In this document: piece by piece, positions 53,642 through 62,658 of the stretch
Layout of the letters: each line of letters opens with the position of its first letter
Numbering within the stretch: the stretch's first letter is position 1
Assembly: GCF_004104355.1 (NCBI RefSeq)
Contig: NZ_RJLM01000002.1
Span: 337,385-401,384 of the forward strand
Length of the DNA: 64,000 nucleotides
Source of the DNA: Photobacterium chitinilyticum
Lineage (GTDB): Bacteria > Pseudomonadota > Gammaproteobacteria > Enterobacterales > Vibrionaceae
Reading direction: 5' to 3'
Position numbers and translations under genes: made by a program
The notes under the pieces: generated by a model
The model's input: only the letters and a program-made list of their open reading frames with translations
What the model was told of the DNA's origin: nothing
The model's database searches: none

Positions 53642-54404
53642 CATCGTTCTCCGCAACCTTTGACGCAATGACTGGCAAATCGACAAAACTAGCTTGTCGG
53701 GTACGTTTAAACACGGCGAGGGCCTCGGCGATAGCATCGGCATACTCAGGCACAACTTGCCATTGCCAGCCCTCTGCGGAGGTAGAACCTATACCGGCCG
53801 TTTTACCATCTGAGGAAATGAACCACGCCTGACTCAGGCCTAAATAGAGCTGCTCTACTGCCACCTGTTTGCCATTTTCTAGGGTTAGGATCTCTTTATT
53901 CAGCGTTAATATGGCATTAAATCGCTGCATTTCATCGAGCATACTTAACAAGCTTTGCATGTGGTTAGCCAGGGAGGCACTGGTATCGAGCAGGGATGCA
54001 TTTGCCTCCTCTAGTTGTCGTTGTAGCGGTACCGGTAACCAGGGCCACAACTTTGTCATCGCTGTTTTTGCATGGGCTAGAATCCGTTCTGCCTGAGCCG
54101 CGTTTGCCTCATAACCATCTTGTTGTTCTGCGAGGGCAATACGTGTTTGATCCACTTCGGATGCAGAGACGGAGGCAGAAGTAACTTTGTCGGTTAGGGC
54201 CTTCTTTTCCGCTTGATACAGTTTGATGAGGGAAGAGATCTGCTGCTTTTCAGCTGCCCAACGGGACTGGAGATCGGCTCGTGCGGTTTCAGTTTCCATC
54301 CATTGTTTTACTAAGGCATCCATTTCCTGCGCTGTACTTCCCCATGAAGGAGTGCACCAAAGTAAGCTAGACAGAACTACTGAAGAGAGTAGTTTCTTGT
54401 TCAT
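53631..54404 (-). CDS. DUF3450 family protein, first gene of the TonB2 cluster
   Basis: A 257-residue periplasmic protein. A signal peptide (LLSSVVLSSLLWCTPSWG) is followed by a long coiled coil (about 25-115) and a C-terminal domain containing LYLGLSQAWFISSDGKTAGIG and WQWQVVPEYADAIAEALAV. DUF3450 proteins accompany TtpC-ExbB2-ExbD2-TonB2 in Vibrionaceae and probably contact TtpC, which has a comparable periplasmic coil. The gene overlaps ttpC by 11 bases. Confidence 0.88.
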   Translation of the reverse strand: MNKKLLSSVVLSSLLWCTPSWGSTAQEMDALVKQWMETETARADLQSRWAAEKQQISSLIKLYQAEKKALTDKVTSASVSASEVDQTRIALAEQQDGYEANAAQAERILAHAKTAMTKLWPWLPVPLQRQLEEANASLLDTSASLANHMQSLLSMLDEMQRFNAILTLNKEILTLENGKQVAVEQLYLGLSQAWFISSDGKTAGIGSTSAEGWQWQVVPEYADAIAEALAVFKRTRQASFVDLPVIASKVAENDDVQ

Positions 54405-54420
54405 TCGTAAGTGTTAATTT

Positions 54421-54440
54421 AATTATCAATGATTGTGATT
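54421..54440 (-). promoter_or_regulatory. Possible Fur box of the TonB2 operon
   Basis: AATTATCAATGATTGTGATT at 54421-54440 contains ATTATC and TGATT-type half-sites spaced as in Fur operators and lies 17 bases before the first ATG. The match is partial. Iron control of this operon is expected from its role. Confidence 0.4.
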
Positions 54441-54588
54441 CGTATTTACACATAATCCATTGGTAGAGTCAATGGATGTGTTGTTTGTTAGTTAAACAAA
54501 ATAGATATCTGAAAGGCATGATTTGTGATGAATAATTACGCCTGATTTTGTGAATGATCAGGCGTAATGAGGCGATGAAAAGTAAGGC

Positions 54589-55092
54589 TTAGTGCAAGCC
54601 TTCCTGATCCGTTGGCAGATATAGTTTGCCGTTAAAGGCGATGTAGACTCCTGGTGTTGCCAAGCGTGCAGCAACAAATGCCGAACCTAGGTTAAAGCCG
54701 GCATCGTTGGGGGAAAAGCCGACCAATGGCCACATTGCACCCGTGAAAACAATAACCTGTCCATGATTGTCGGGCAGCATTGCCATCAGCGTTCGCGCAC
54801 TTTCAAACAGTGTGAAAGTACCATGAGTGACAATATGGCGAGAACTCTTACTATTGATAATGGCATTACTTACTTCTTGTATGTCTTCGTTACTGATCTC
54901 TCGGCTGTCTTTCATGCAAGCCTCAAACAGCTCATACTCATCGGCGGTAATATTGGCAAATTTAGCCAAGAAGTCAGGAATGGCCGTTTCATCATGGCAT
55001 ACCGTTGTACATTGGTCGGTATCATAGAATGAATCAATCGTGCCTCCGGTAACGATAAGCTGTATTTTGTGCTCATCATTAATATTGCTCAT
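54589..55092 (-). CDS. Short asparaginase-domain protein
   Basis: A 167-residue protein matching only the N-terminal domain of type I/II asparaginases: LIVTGGTIDS (first catalytic Thr region), a KDSREISNEDIQEV helix, IVTHGTFTLFESA and VIVFTGAMWPL. In active enzymes the second motif reads THGTDT; here Phe replaces the catalytic Asp. The C-terminal domain (about 150 residues) is absent. It ends cleanly and has GGAGACC before ATG 55092, so it looks like an intact short family member rather than a truncation. Asparaginase activity is doubtful. Confidence 0.75.
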   Translation of the reverse strand: MSNINDEHKIQLIVTGGTIDSFYDTDQCTTVCHDETAIPDFLAKFANITADEYELFEACMKDSREISNEDIQEVSNAIINSKSSRHIVTHGTFTLFESARTLMAMLPDNHGQVIVFTGAMWPLVGFSPNDAGFNLGSAFVAARLATPGVYIAFNGKLYLPTDQEGLH

Positions 55093-55214
55093 GTGGGTCT
55101 CCAACAGAAAGTTGCTAATAGAAAGTTTAAGAAAAAAATGAATTATTTTTCGTCTTTTCTGCTGACGGTTCGTCTTATAGGTACTTAAACAGAAGATGAG
55201 AGTTAGGGTTCAAG

Positions 55215-55913
55215 ATGATTAAAGTAATTAGTTTCAAAATCTGTCCGTTTGTCCAGCGTGTTACTGCTGCCCTGGAAGCAAAGCAAATTCCTTACGAAAT
55301 TGAATATATCAGCCTGAAAGATAAGCCTCAGTGGTTCCTAGATCTGGCACCGAACGGTCAGGTTCCCGTTCTTGTCACTGAGTCGGGGACTGCGCTTTTT
55401 GAGTCAGATGCCATTATTGAGTATATCGAAGACGAGTTTGGCCCTATCGAAGCCGGCGTTAGCAACGAGCAGCGTGCCCTTGACCGAGCCTGGAGCTACC
55501 TGGGTTCAAAAAATTACCTGACTCAGTGCGGTACGATGAGTAGCAAAGACAAGGCAACGTTTGAAGATCGTGTCGAAAGGTTTACCAAGGCATTTGGCAA
55601 GGTTGAAGCGCACCTGTCGGGAGAAACCAAGTTTTTCAAATCAGAAGAGCTCAGCAATGTTGATTTGGCATGGCTGCCATTGCTTCACCGTGCGGCAATT
55701 ATTAAAAAGCATACTGACTTTGACTTCTTGTGCGGGTTACCAAAAACCCAGGCTTGGCAGTCAGCTCTATTGGAAACAGGGATTGCTGAAAAAACGGTAT
55801 CGGCAGATTTTGAGTCGCTATTTACTGACTTTTATCTGTCTAGCACCTACTTAGGCACCGGTGAAGATGTTCAACAAAGCAGTGTCTGTTCTTCAAGCAG
55901 CTGCTGCGGTTAA
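55215..55913 (+). CDS. Glutathione S-transferase family protein with Cys-rich tail
   Basis: A 232-residue GST with a thioredoxin-like N-terminal domain (residues 1-78). The active-site motif is ICPFVQRV, where Cys10 suggests an omega- or beta-like redox enzyme; NGQVPVL and FESDAIIEYI are the cis-Pro and glutathione gamma-glutamyl sites. A helical domain follows to about residue 200. The last residues, SSVCSSSSCCG, form an unusual Cys cluster. It is divergent from the short asparaginase gene (122 bases) and ends at a terminator. Confidence 0.85.
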   Translation: MIKVISFKICPFVQRVTAALEAKQIPYEIEYISLKDKPQWFLDLAPNGQVPVLVTESGTALFESDAIIEYIEDEFGPIEAGVSNEQRALDRAWSYLGSKNYLTQCGTMSSKDKATFEDRVERFTKAFGKVEAHLSGETKFFKSEELSNVDLAWLPLLHRAAIIKKHTDFDFLCGLPKTQAWQSALLETGIAEKTVSADFESLFTDFYLSSTYLGTGEDVQQSSVCSSSSCCG

Positions 55914-55959
55914 TAGATCGCGAAAACATAATTACGCGTAGCGTACAAACGTTAAAACT

Positions 55960-55992
55960 AAGGCTGTGAACTTATAGGTTCATAGCCTTTTG
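55960..55992 (+). terminator. Terminator of the GST gene
   Basis: AAGGCTGTGAAC (55960-55971) pairs with GTTCATAGCCTT (55978-55989, one G-T pair), followed by TTTG. Confidence 0.75.
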
Positions 55993-56118
55993 TGGTTGTT
56001 GATGTTTCAGTGGTGGTGGCTTTGGCCAAAGGCCAGATACTTGCTTAAGATGATTCATGTAGATCCTTGAACCCCAGATCTCAGCCCCTAACACCTGACA
56101 TAGTACAGAGAGAGTAAA

Positions 56119-56661
56119 ATGAACTTGGAAGTAATTTGGAACGAATATCGAGCAAGTTTGAAGGCATTTTTGCATTCCAATGTTTCCAACCCTGATGATG
56201 TGGATGATCTCCTTCAGGAAATACTGATCAAGACTTATCACAACCTCAGTGAAGTGAAGGAGACGAAGAAGGTTAAGTCTTGGCTTTTTCAGGTGGCCAA
56301 TAACTCGATAATTGATTTTTATCGTAAAAGGGCGAAAGGAAAGGATCTTACTCAGGATGAACTGTGGTACACCGAGGGAGGTATGACCGTCCACCAGCAG
56401 CTATCAACCTGTATTTTGCCTTTTATTCAGGCCCTGCCGGATGATGAAGCAGATATGCTGACATCAATCGATATTCACGGCCAGTCCCAGAAGGAGTATG
56501 CCGAGAAAAATGGCATGAAGTACTCGACGCTAAAATCACGGGTACAAAAAAGCCGGGACAAGATGACCATGCTGTTTAAAGAGTGCTGTGAACTGTCGAT
56601 TGATAGCCGCGGGAATATCATGGATTTTCAAGCAAAAAGCAAACGATGCAAGCAGTGCTAG
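56119..56661 (+). CDS. sigZ: ECF-type sigma factor, SigZ family
   Basis: A 180-residue sigma-70 family protein. Region 2 contains DVDDLLQEILIKTYHNLSEVKETKKVKSWLFQVANNSIIDFYRKR (residues about 26-70) and region 4 DIHGQSQKEYAEKNGMKYSTLKSRVQKSRDKM (about 116-147). The C-terminus ends NIMDFQAKSKRCKQC, a Cys-containing tail typical of SigZ proteins. No anti-sigma factor is adjacent; the Cys tail may sense redox or metal state itself. AGAGAG lies before ATG. A DUF6506-like gene and an AraC gene follow. Confidence 0.87.
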   Translation: MNLEVIWNEYRASLKAFLHSNVSNPDDVDDLLQEILIKTYHNLSEVKETKKVKSWLFQVANNSIIDFYRKRAKGKDLTQDELWYTEGGMTVHQQLSTCILPFIQALPDDEADMLTSIDIHGQSQKEYAEKNGMKYSTLKSRVQKSRDKMTMLFKECCELSIDSRGNIMDFQAKSKRCKQC

Positions 56662-56761
56662 TTGTCTTAAATGCAGATAAATCATTTGGCGTATTTCTAC
56701 AATACCTGGCTTCAAGCGACCTGTACGATGGCAGCCTTCAACAGAATGAGGAAGCCAAAAC

Positions 56762-57076
56762 ATGTCAAACGTATTCAAAGCCGCGTTTATTTTTGTCGCA
56801 CCAGAAGCCAATCCGTCAACTGATTACTCTTGGGTTCGTACCAAGGAAGTACATGTAAAAAATATTGCAGTGTCCGGTTATAAAGAAGCATGCGAGCTTA
56901 TTGATTCTTTGGTTGATGAAGGGATTAAGGCTGTAGAGCTGTGTGGCGGGTTTGGCCACCAGGGGGTTGCTGAAGTCGTGAAGGCTGCTGGTAGTCGCCT
57001 GCATGTCGGCGTCGTTCGCTTTGATAAACACCCGTGTCTGGACTTTGCCAGCGGTGATGAATTGTTTTTATCTTGA
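56762..57076 (+). CDS. DUF6506-like small protein
   Basis: A 104-residue alpha/beta protein without signal or membrane segment. Pattern AAFIFVAPEANPSTDYSWV ... VKNIAVSGYKEACELIDSLVDEGIKAVELCGGFG recalls the DUF6506 family, often next to sigma or stress genes (recognition from memory). GAGGAA stands before ATG. It begins 100 bases after sigZ on the same strand, so co-expression is likely. Function unknown; Cys41-type and Cys77-type residues occur but no metal motif is clear. Confidence 0.65.
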   Translation: MSNVFKAAFIFVAPEANPSTDYSWVRTKEVHVKNIAVSGYKEACELIDSLVDEGIKAVELCGGFGHQGVAEVVKAAGSRLHVGVVRFDKHPCLDFASGDELFLS

Positions 57077-57128
57077 TTGCTAATAGCCGCTTCTATTCGC
57101 TCTAGGGGCGGTATGATAAAGTCATTCC

Positions 57129-57935
57129 ATGCAAACAAGACTAATTAGGCCAAGCTCACCGCTTGCTGGATATATAGCGCAGTATTGGATGTGGGAGCAA
57201 AGCTCTCCTTTGATGATACCCGATATACTGCCGGGGACCGGGGTTGAGATAATGCTTAATCTCGGCGCGCCACTGGTAATTGAATCTCCGGCATCAGCTC
57301 AGCTTAAATTCGGCAGCGGACTTGTGATATGTCCTCGTAGGTCTGCTTATAAGGTGAAGGTGACGGGAGCGACTAAATTGCTTTCAATTCGTTTTCGCTC
57401 TGCGGGTTTCTTCCAGTTATTTGGTATCCCTTTGACTACTATTGCCGATCAGGTTGTAGACGTCAGTCAAATAATGCCGAAAGAATTATTGCTGCGGATC
57501 ATCGAGTCAGATTCGACTATTGAGGCGATAGCTTTGTTGGAAGTCTGGCTAATGCAGCAGATTGGACCTAGGTGTGCCGGTGCTTCTGAATTGGAGTGGG
57601 CAATAGATAGAATTTATTACCAAAGTAGCCATGATGTTATTGCTGATGTTAAGCGAAGTCTGAATATCAGCGAGCGAACATTTCAGCGTAAGTTCAAGGC
57701 TTATACCGGGGTCGATGCCAAATACTTTGAAAGGACGTCGCGCTTTCAATCAACGCTAAGGACGCTGTTAAGCGGATGCCATCACCAGTACACTGCTGTT
57801 GTATTAGAGCACGGCTATTACGACCAGCCCCATTTTATTAAGGACTGTAAGTACTTTACAGGCTTGACCCCTAAGCAATTCCTTACTGAAGATAACTTTG
57901 TGCTTAATCATTATAACAACGACATATATGCTTAA
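57129..57935 (+). CDS. AraC-family regulator
   Basis: A 268-residue regulator. The N-terminal domain (about 1-150; YIAQYWMWEQS, ILPGTGVEIMLNLGAP, GLVICPRRSAYKVKV) is the DUF6597-type sensor found with AraC domains. The C-terminal helix-turn-helix pair (about 165-250) includes ADVKRSLNISERTFQRKFKAYTGVDAKYFERTSRF and VVLEHGYYDQPHFIKDCKYFTGLTPKQF as cores. It lies 52 bases after the DUF6506-like gene and probably belongs to the same cluster. Confidence 0.85.
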   Translation: MQTRLIRPSSPLAGYIAQYWMWEQSSPLMIPDILPGTGVEIMLNLGAPLVIESPASAQLKFGSGLVICPRRSAYKVKVTGATKLLSIRFRSAGFFQLFGIPLTTIADQVVDVSQIMPKELLLRIIESDSTIEAIALLEVWLMQQIGPRCAGASELEWAIDRIYYQSSHDVIADVKRSLNISERTFQRKFKAYTGVDAKYFERTSRFQSTLRTLLSGCHHQYTAVVLEHGYYDQPHFIKDCKYFTGLTPKQFLTEDNFVLNHYNNDIYA

Positions 57936-58119
57936 TGTCTTCAAGCTCATAATCATCATCAGTCAGATGACTCATCAGGATGAACACGGATTTAGTCTGT
58001 CGACTTGGGATAATGCTGGATTTCATCAAGGATGCTTTTAGTCATAAACCACTGATTTAGAGGGCCTGAGCGCTATGTTCTGTAAATGTAAGAATCTGGC
58101 TTACAGTTTCATTATGGAC

Positions 58120-59001
58120 TTAGAATTGTCCGACATAAGCCTTTCCTATCAACTCTACATCCTTGTTTAGTAAGTATTTATTGATAGAGGCAAGCATTTC
58201 TGTTTTATTCTCTTTAAGTGAACCTTTTATCGATAATAAATTAGAAGCATGGCTACCATCGACATACAAGTCTTGTAGGTTAATATGTTCCAGCAATATC
58301 TTTATTTCTTCCAGAACCTCATATGGATCGAGTAACTTAAAATCACCTTTGACTGTTTGTCTGAACAAAACAGTGCCTTCGATTGGTACAGTCGTTAATA
58401 CCCCCAGTAGATAAGGTTTCATCTGATTAATTAACTGAGCTGTTTTTTTTGCGTGGATCTGTGAAAGTTCCCCTCGGCCTCCTAGTCCAATCATTACCAT
58501 TGCGACTAATTTGATTCCGGACTTAACGATATTACTACCTGCTTCAAGCATCTCTTCGGCGGTTACGCCTTTACGTACTGCGGTGAGCACTTCATCAGAA
58601 CCGGATTCCACTCCCAAATAGGTCATGGTCAAGCCTGCTTTTCTTAATTGCTTTAATTCTTTCTGCGTTTTGCTCAGTGTACTTTGGGGGCCTGCGTATG
58701 TACTTACATGATTTAGCTTTGGAAAAGCAGAATAAAGCTCGGATAGAATTTCTAATAGCATGCTTGTTGGAAGCGAAATAGCATCGCCATCGCTTAAGAA
58801 TACTTTTTCAACTCTAGAGCCAATAGCCTTTTGGGCCATTTGTATATCTTCTTTAAGCTCTTCGATAGGCCGAACTCGATACCGGACATCTTTATACATC
58901 GCACAATAGGTACATTTGTTGTAAGAACAGCCAACAGTGCATTGCAAGATGTACGCATCAGCTTCTGGTGGCGGACGATAAATATTACCTTCGTATCTCA
59001 T
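58120..59001 (-). CDS. Radical SAM protein
   Basis: A 293-residue radical SAM enzyme. The iron-sulfur motif CSYNKCTYCAMYKD supplies CxxxxCxxC (Cys25, Cys30, Cys33; spacing C-x4-C-x2-C rather than the usual C-x3-C-x2-C). GVESGSDEVLTAVRKG and VMIGLGGRGE mark SAM-binding strands. The start RYEGNIYRPPPEADAYILQ is typical of a widespread uncharacterised subfamily. GAGGT precedes ATG. Substrate unknown. Confidence 0.85.
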   Translation of the reverse strand: MRYEGNIYRPPPEADAYILQCTVGCSYNKCTYCAMYKDVRYRVRPIEELKEDIQMAQKAIGSRVEKVFLSDGDAISLPTSMLLEILSELYSAFPKLNHVSTYAGPQSTLSKTQKELKQLRKAGLTMTYLGVESGSDEVLTAVRKGVTAEEMLEAGSNIVKSGIKLVAMVMIGLGGRGELSQIHAKKTAQLINQMKPYLLGVLTTVPIEGTVLFRQTVKGDFKLLDPYEVLEEIKILLEHINLQDLYVDGSHASNLLSIKGSLKENKTEMLASINKYLLNKDVELIGKAYVGQF

Positions 59002-59106
59002 TTTTTACCTCATACTGAATTTTGAAACTGGTCATAATGAATGATTAACCAAGTAGATAAGGCTATTTATTTACTTAATTTAATCGGCTTATAGCTCTCT
59101 GATTTT

Positions 59107-59144
59107 CAAAAAAGCAGCCTTGGCATTTCGTTTCGGCTGCTTTT
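59107..59144 (-). terminator. Terminator of the enoyl-CoA hydratase gene
   Basis: AAAAGCAGCC (59110-59119) and GGCTGCTTTT (59135-59144) form a perfect 10-bp stem. On the minus strand it ends in TTTTTTG, close after the stop at 59152. Confidence 0.85.
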
Positions 59145-59151
59145 GATGTTT

Positions 59152-59964
59152 TTATTTTGCAAGTTCGGCAGCAGTGTCCACAAAGATACCTTGAATATCT
59201 TCTGCCTCCCGCTCAGTTTGACCTCCATGCTTAAGAAACGCAGTTATGATTGCTTGGGTCTTTTCCTCTTTTGCGCGCTCTAGGAAGTAGCGTAACTCTA
59301 ATTCAGCACCAGCGTTTTCATCTTTAATTGATGTTTCGATGATGTCTTTGTACATCACGATATCGCGAATTTCTAACTGGCTAATAACGCCAAGGATTTG
59401 AGCCAAAAAGGCATCCATTTCTATTCTAGGTACATACTGAGTAATAATATTCAATGTTTCTGCTTGCTGAGCAGTAAAATCATTACCGACAAGCAGTGCT
59501 TGTAATGCTTTGTTTTTACCCATTCTTCTTGCAAAGTGAACCGCACCTTGGCCGCCGGTTGGGATATTGACGTGAATTTCCGGCTGAGCAAATGCTGAGT
59601 TTTCCGTGCCGTAGGCTAAATCGCAAGCCATGACAAATTCATTACCGCCCCCTCGGGCTACACCGTCTACAACGGCAACCGAGACTTGCTTCATTGCTTT
59701 GATATTGGCAATCATATGATTAAATTCTATTGATGCCGCCTGGCCACCCTGAGTTCCGTTGATCACATGCAGATCTAAGTGAGCTAAGAAGAATTGCTCG
59801 TGAAGTGATTTGAATACCACCACTTTTGTATCGCGATCATCTTTTAGTGATAACACAAATGTGTTGATTTCGTTGATCAGGTCAATTGTTAGAATATTCA
59901 CTGGCGGATTATTGATAGTTACTGTTGCAATGCCGCTGTTATGGGTAATCGATAACTTGCTCAT
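59152..59964 (-). CDS. Enoyl-CoA hydratase/isomerase family protein
   Basis: A 270-residue crotonase-fold protein. The N-terminal strand pair (IATVTINNPPVNILTIDLINEI), the oxyanion-hole segment VAVVDGVARGGGNEFVMACDLAYG and FAQPEIHVNIPTGGQGAVHFARRMG match the family; Glu at the AEPE-type position is present in QPEI. The C-terminal part (about 200-270) is highly charged. Divergent from a LysR gene 136 bases away that may control it. The acyl-CoA substrate is unknown. Confidence 0.85.
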   Translation of the reverse strand: MSKLSITHNSGIATVTINNPPVNILTIDLINEINTFVLSLKDDRDTKVVVFKSLHEQFFLAHLDLHVINGTQGGQAASIEFNHMIANIKAMKQVSVAVVDGVARGGGNEFVMACDLAYGTENSAFAQPEIHVNIPTGGQGAVHFARRMGKNKALQALLVGNDFTAQQAETLNIITQYVPRIEMDAFLAQILGVISQLEIRDIVMYKDIIETSIKDENAGAELELRYFLERAKEEKTQAIITAFLKHGGQTEREAEDIQGIFVDTAAELAK

Positions 59965-60100
59965 GGCATCTTCCTCACTTGGTTATATGGGCTTTATTCG
60001 TTTATGCCCTTAATGTGTAGCTACTATAAGTTTGTCTTGGTTGGAGAAAAATGCTCAAATTGGCACGTTATTGGTGCTGTTATCGCAACAAAGGGTGTGT

Positions 60101-61045
60101 ATGGATTTTCCTAGTCGATTATTGCTGCTACTTGAAGTAGTAGAATTTGGCTCGTTTACTAAAGTGGCGGATCAAAGAAATGTTGATAGATCAGTTGTTT
60201 CGAAACATATAAGCCGATTGGAAGATGAGCTTGGTGTCCGGTTGCTAAACCGAACAACACGTTCACTATCATTAACCGCAGCTGGCAATGAAATGGTGAA
60301 CCAGGCCAGATCATTACGGACTCTGTTAAGTGACACTTATCGGCTGGCACAGAATTACCATGCCGAGCCCAAAGGCGTATTGCGGATCACCAGTTCAACC
60401 TTGTTTGGTCGTCAATATGTTCAGCAAGCGGTGCTGGCATTTCAGCAACAATACCCCGATGTAGATATTGAGCTTTGTTTAGAAGATCGGGTTGTGGATA
60501 TGGTAAGAGAAGGGTTTGATATTGGCTTTCGCATCGGCAAGCCGAAAAATTCGAGTTTGATTACTCGGAAAATAGCTCGTAACAGGTTATTGATTGTTGC
60601 ATCCCCCGAGTTCATCCAAAAGCACGGAGAAATCAAAACTGTTGAGCAGTTGGAATCATTACCTGCTACGGTCTATGCTGCTCCGGGGCTTTTGATCGAC
60701 AAATTCAAATATTTTGATGACAACAAAGAGAGTAAGCTCTTTCAGTTGAAGGTTGCTTATAAAGTGAATGATGTTGAAATGGTCACGACAAGTGCGGTAG
60801 CGGGGAACACGCTAGCTGTAGTAACTGCGCAGATGATTGAAAACGAAATCTTGGACGGTAAGCTCATCCCGATAATGACGCAGCTTCATTTAGACGATTT
60901 CGGGACTTTTTATGCTGTGTATCCTCACCGAGACGCCCCCATCAAAACTAAATTGTTTATAGATACGCTGAAATCCATCATCGGGGAAGATGTGCCTGTG
61001 TGGGAAAAGCATATCCCTAATTTTGAGGGGATGTATGGTGAGTGA
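60101..61045 (+). CDS. LysR-family regulator
   Basis: A 314-residue regulator. The helix-turn-helix (LLLLEVVEFGSFTKVADQRNVDRSVVSKHISRLEDELGVRLLNRTTRSL, core residues about 6-55) is well preserved, followed by the CrgA-like effector domain (GVLRITSSTLFGRQYVQQAVLAFQQQYPDVDIEL ... VDMVREGFDIGFRIG). ATG 60101 follows AAGGGTGTGT. It is divergent from the enoyl-CoA hydratase-like gene, its probable target. Confidence 0.86.
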   Translation: MDFPSRLLLLLEVVEFGSFTKVADQRNVDRSVVSKHISRLEDELGVRLLNRTTRSLSLTAAGNEMVNQARSLRTLLSDTYRLAQNYHAEPKGVLRITSSTLFGRQYVQQAVLAFQQQYPDVDIELCLEDRVVDMVREGFDIGFRIGKPKNSSLITRKIARNRLLIVASPEFIQKHGEIKTVEQLESLPATVYAAPGLLIDKFKYFDDNKESKLFQLKVAYKVNDVEMVTTSAVAGNTLAVVTAQMIENEILDGKLIPIMTQLHLDDFGTFYAVYPHRDAPIKTKLFIDTLKSIIGEDVPVWEKHIPNFEGMYGE

Positions 61046-61074
61046 GCTAGAGTAATTTTTTATATCCAAGCCGC

Positions 61075-62658
61075 TTAGTTCTGGTCTATCCAAAGCTTTG
61101 TAAAATCACACCATCCAATAGAGTTTATTTCTACGTTTCGAACCCTTGATGGGACGGTTAACATGAGATCTTCTGACTTTATGATCGCGAGTACGTTGCT
61201 GTCATAAAGTGTTTCAAGCAAGCTATCGAGTAATGCCTCCCGCTGAACAAGGGACACACAACTGCGAACTGATTGCAAAACGAGCAGTAAATTCTCATGT
61301 TGCTTCCAAGTCAGGTTTTTATCCCAATAAGGGTAAAGTTTAAAGAAGGCGAATAAACTGGTTGCTCGATCACCTTCTAGCCGAATACCGCCGATAGCTA
61401 GATCTTGGTTTGAGAGGGTATGCCCGTACACGACCTGACTGCCCGATGGCTTAGCGCTTGTTGGCGAGCTTATATTCATTAACTTATTAGCAAAGCTGCG
61501 GTTGTCATTGTTATTCTCGTAACTAAATGAAATTGGGAAGGGCAAGTGAAAAGAAGCGACGTTATTATTTTCTAATAGCCTAAGCAGTGCTTTTTTTGTG
61601 GCTCTGGTTTGTAAATCTCGATGATTTAAGAGAATAAAGAAGTACCCAATATTGGTCGTAGATACCTTATAGTTTTTCTCATCACCATCGAGGAAAAAGA
61701 AATTTTCGGCACATTTTTTATCCAGAGCCCATTCTTGATGAATCCAAATTTCGATTTGTTCAATTAGTGCATTCTGACCGTTGTAGAAATTGTTTCTCTT
61801 AAGCCGGAGCACTTTATTCGAGTTAATATCAACGATAAATGGACCAGAACCAATAGGAATGTAGGTCCCCTCTGGTTGGTAGATATTGCGGTGAGGAATA
61901 ATCGAAGTTTCGGCTCTGCTTAGCAAGTAAGGTAAACAGGGATCTGCATCCTTTAAAGTGATAACTACGCAGTGCAGTGAAGCCGTTTCTATTACATTGA
62001 TGTGATCATAAAGTCGCTGCCAATATGAAGATAGAGTCAAAGCTTTGAGGCTTTCAACGACATCTGCCGCAGTCACTGGGGATTGGTCATGAAATGTTGC
62101 CCCAGTTCTCAGATGAAAGGTCCATCGCGTATGGTCTTTATCACTTTCCCAGTGGTGAGCAAGTTCTCCTTTGAGCTCAGAGCCATGATAAGTTACCAGT
62201 GTCTGGAATACCTCGTGAATCAGGTGCCTTTCTGTCCGCTCCATTGAGTGATGAGGGTGTAACCAGCCTAGCTTTCTATGAAAGGGGGCATATATAGTTT
62301 TCTCACTATGGCTGGATGCCTGACCCAAATAATGCTTTAAACCGAAAGCAACGTTACGTCCATTGAAACCAATGAGCTGATGTGCCAGCTCATATTTTTC
62401 TTGCTTAATGGCAATATCTACCGCCTGATAGCACGCCTGAATAGGTTCGATATGACAGTTAAGTTCTCCTTTCTGTCCACGCCCTTTTATTGGATGCCAA
62501 GTTAACCAATTGTTTTCAGACATTTGTTTGAGTAACGTGCGAGCGTGTCTGTCACTGCAGTTGAAAGCGCTAGCAATGTCGCCAATGGTGATCTTGTTAG
62601 CACCGGGCCCTACTTTCTTAAATAGACCTTCATAGAGTTCTAATTTACGTTTGCTCAT
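61075..62658 (-). CDS. SgrR-like regulator with solute-binding-protein domain
   Basis: A 527-residue regulator of the SgrR group. The N-terminal winged helix-turn-helix (about 1-110, ITIGDIASAFNCSDRHARTLLKQMSENNWLTWHPIKGRGQKG) is fused to an extracellular-solute-binding-protein-5-like domain (about 160-520, including FQTLVTYHGSELKGELAHHWESD and WTFHLRTGATFHDQSPVTAADVVESL). SgrR proteins of enterics sense sugar-phosphate stress. The start overlaps the stop of a 76-residue ORF by 4 bases (ATGA), giving tight coupling. The true effector here is not known. Confidence 0.85.
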   Translation of the reverse strand: MSKRKLELYEGLFKKVGPGANKITIGDIASAFNCSDRHARTLLKQMSENNWLTWHPIKGRGQKGELNCHIEPIQACYQAVDIAIKQEKYELAHQLIGFNGRNVAFGLKHYLGQASSHSEKTIYAPFHRKLGWLHPHHSMERTERHLIHEVFQTLVTYHGSELKGELAHHWESDKDHTRWTFHLRTGATFHDQSPVTAADVVESLKALTLSSYWQRLYDHINVIETASLHCVVITLKDADPCLPYLLSRAETSIIPHRNIYQPEGTYIPIGSGPFIVDINSNKVLRLKRNNFYNGQNALIEQIEIWIHQEWALDKKCAENFFFLDGDEKNYKVSTTNIGYFFILLNHRDLQTRATKKALLRLLENNNVASFHLPFPISFSYENNNDNRSFANKLMNISSPTSAKPSGSQVVYGHTLSNQDLAIGGIRLEGDRATSLFAFFKLYPYWDKNLTWKQHENLLLVLQSVRSCVSLVQREALLDSLLETLYDSNVLAIIKSEDLMLTVPSRVRNVEINSIGWCDFTKLWIDQN

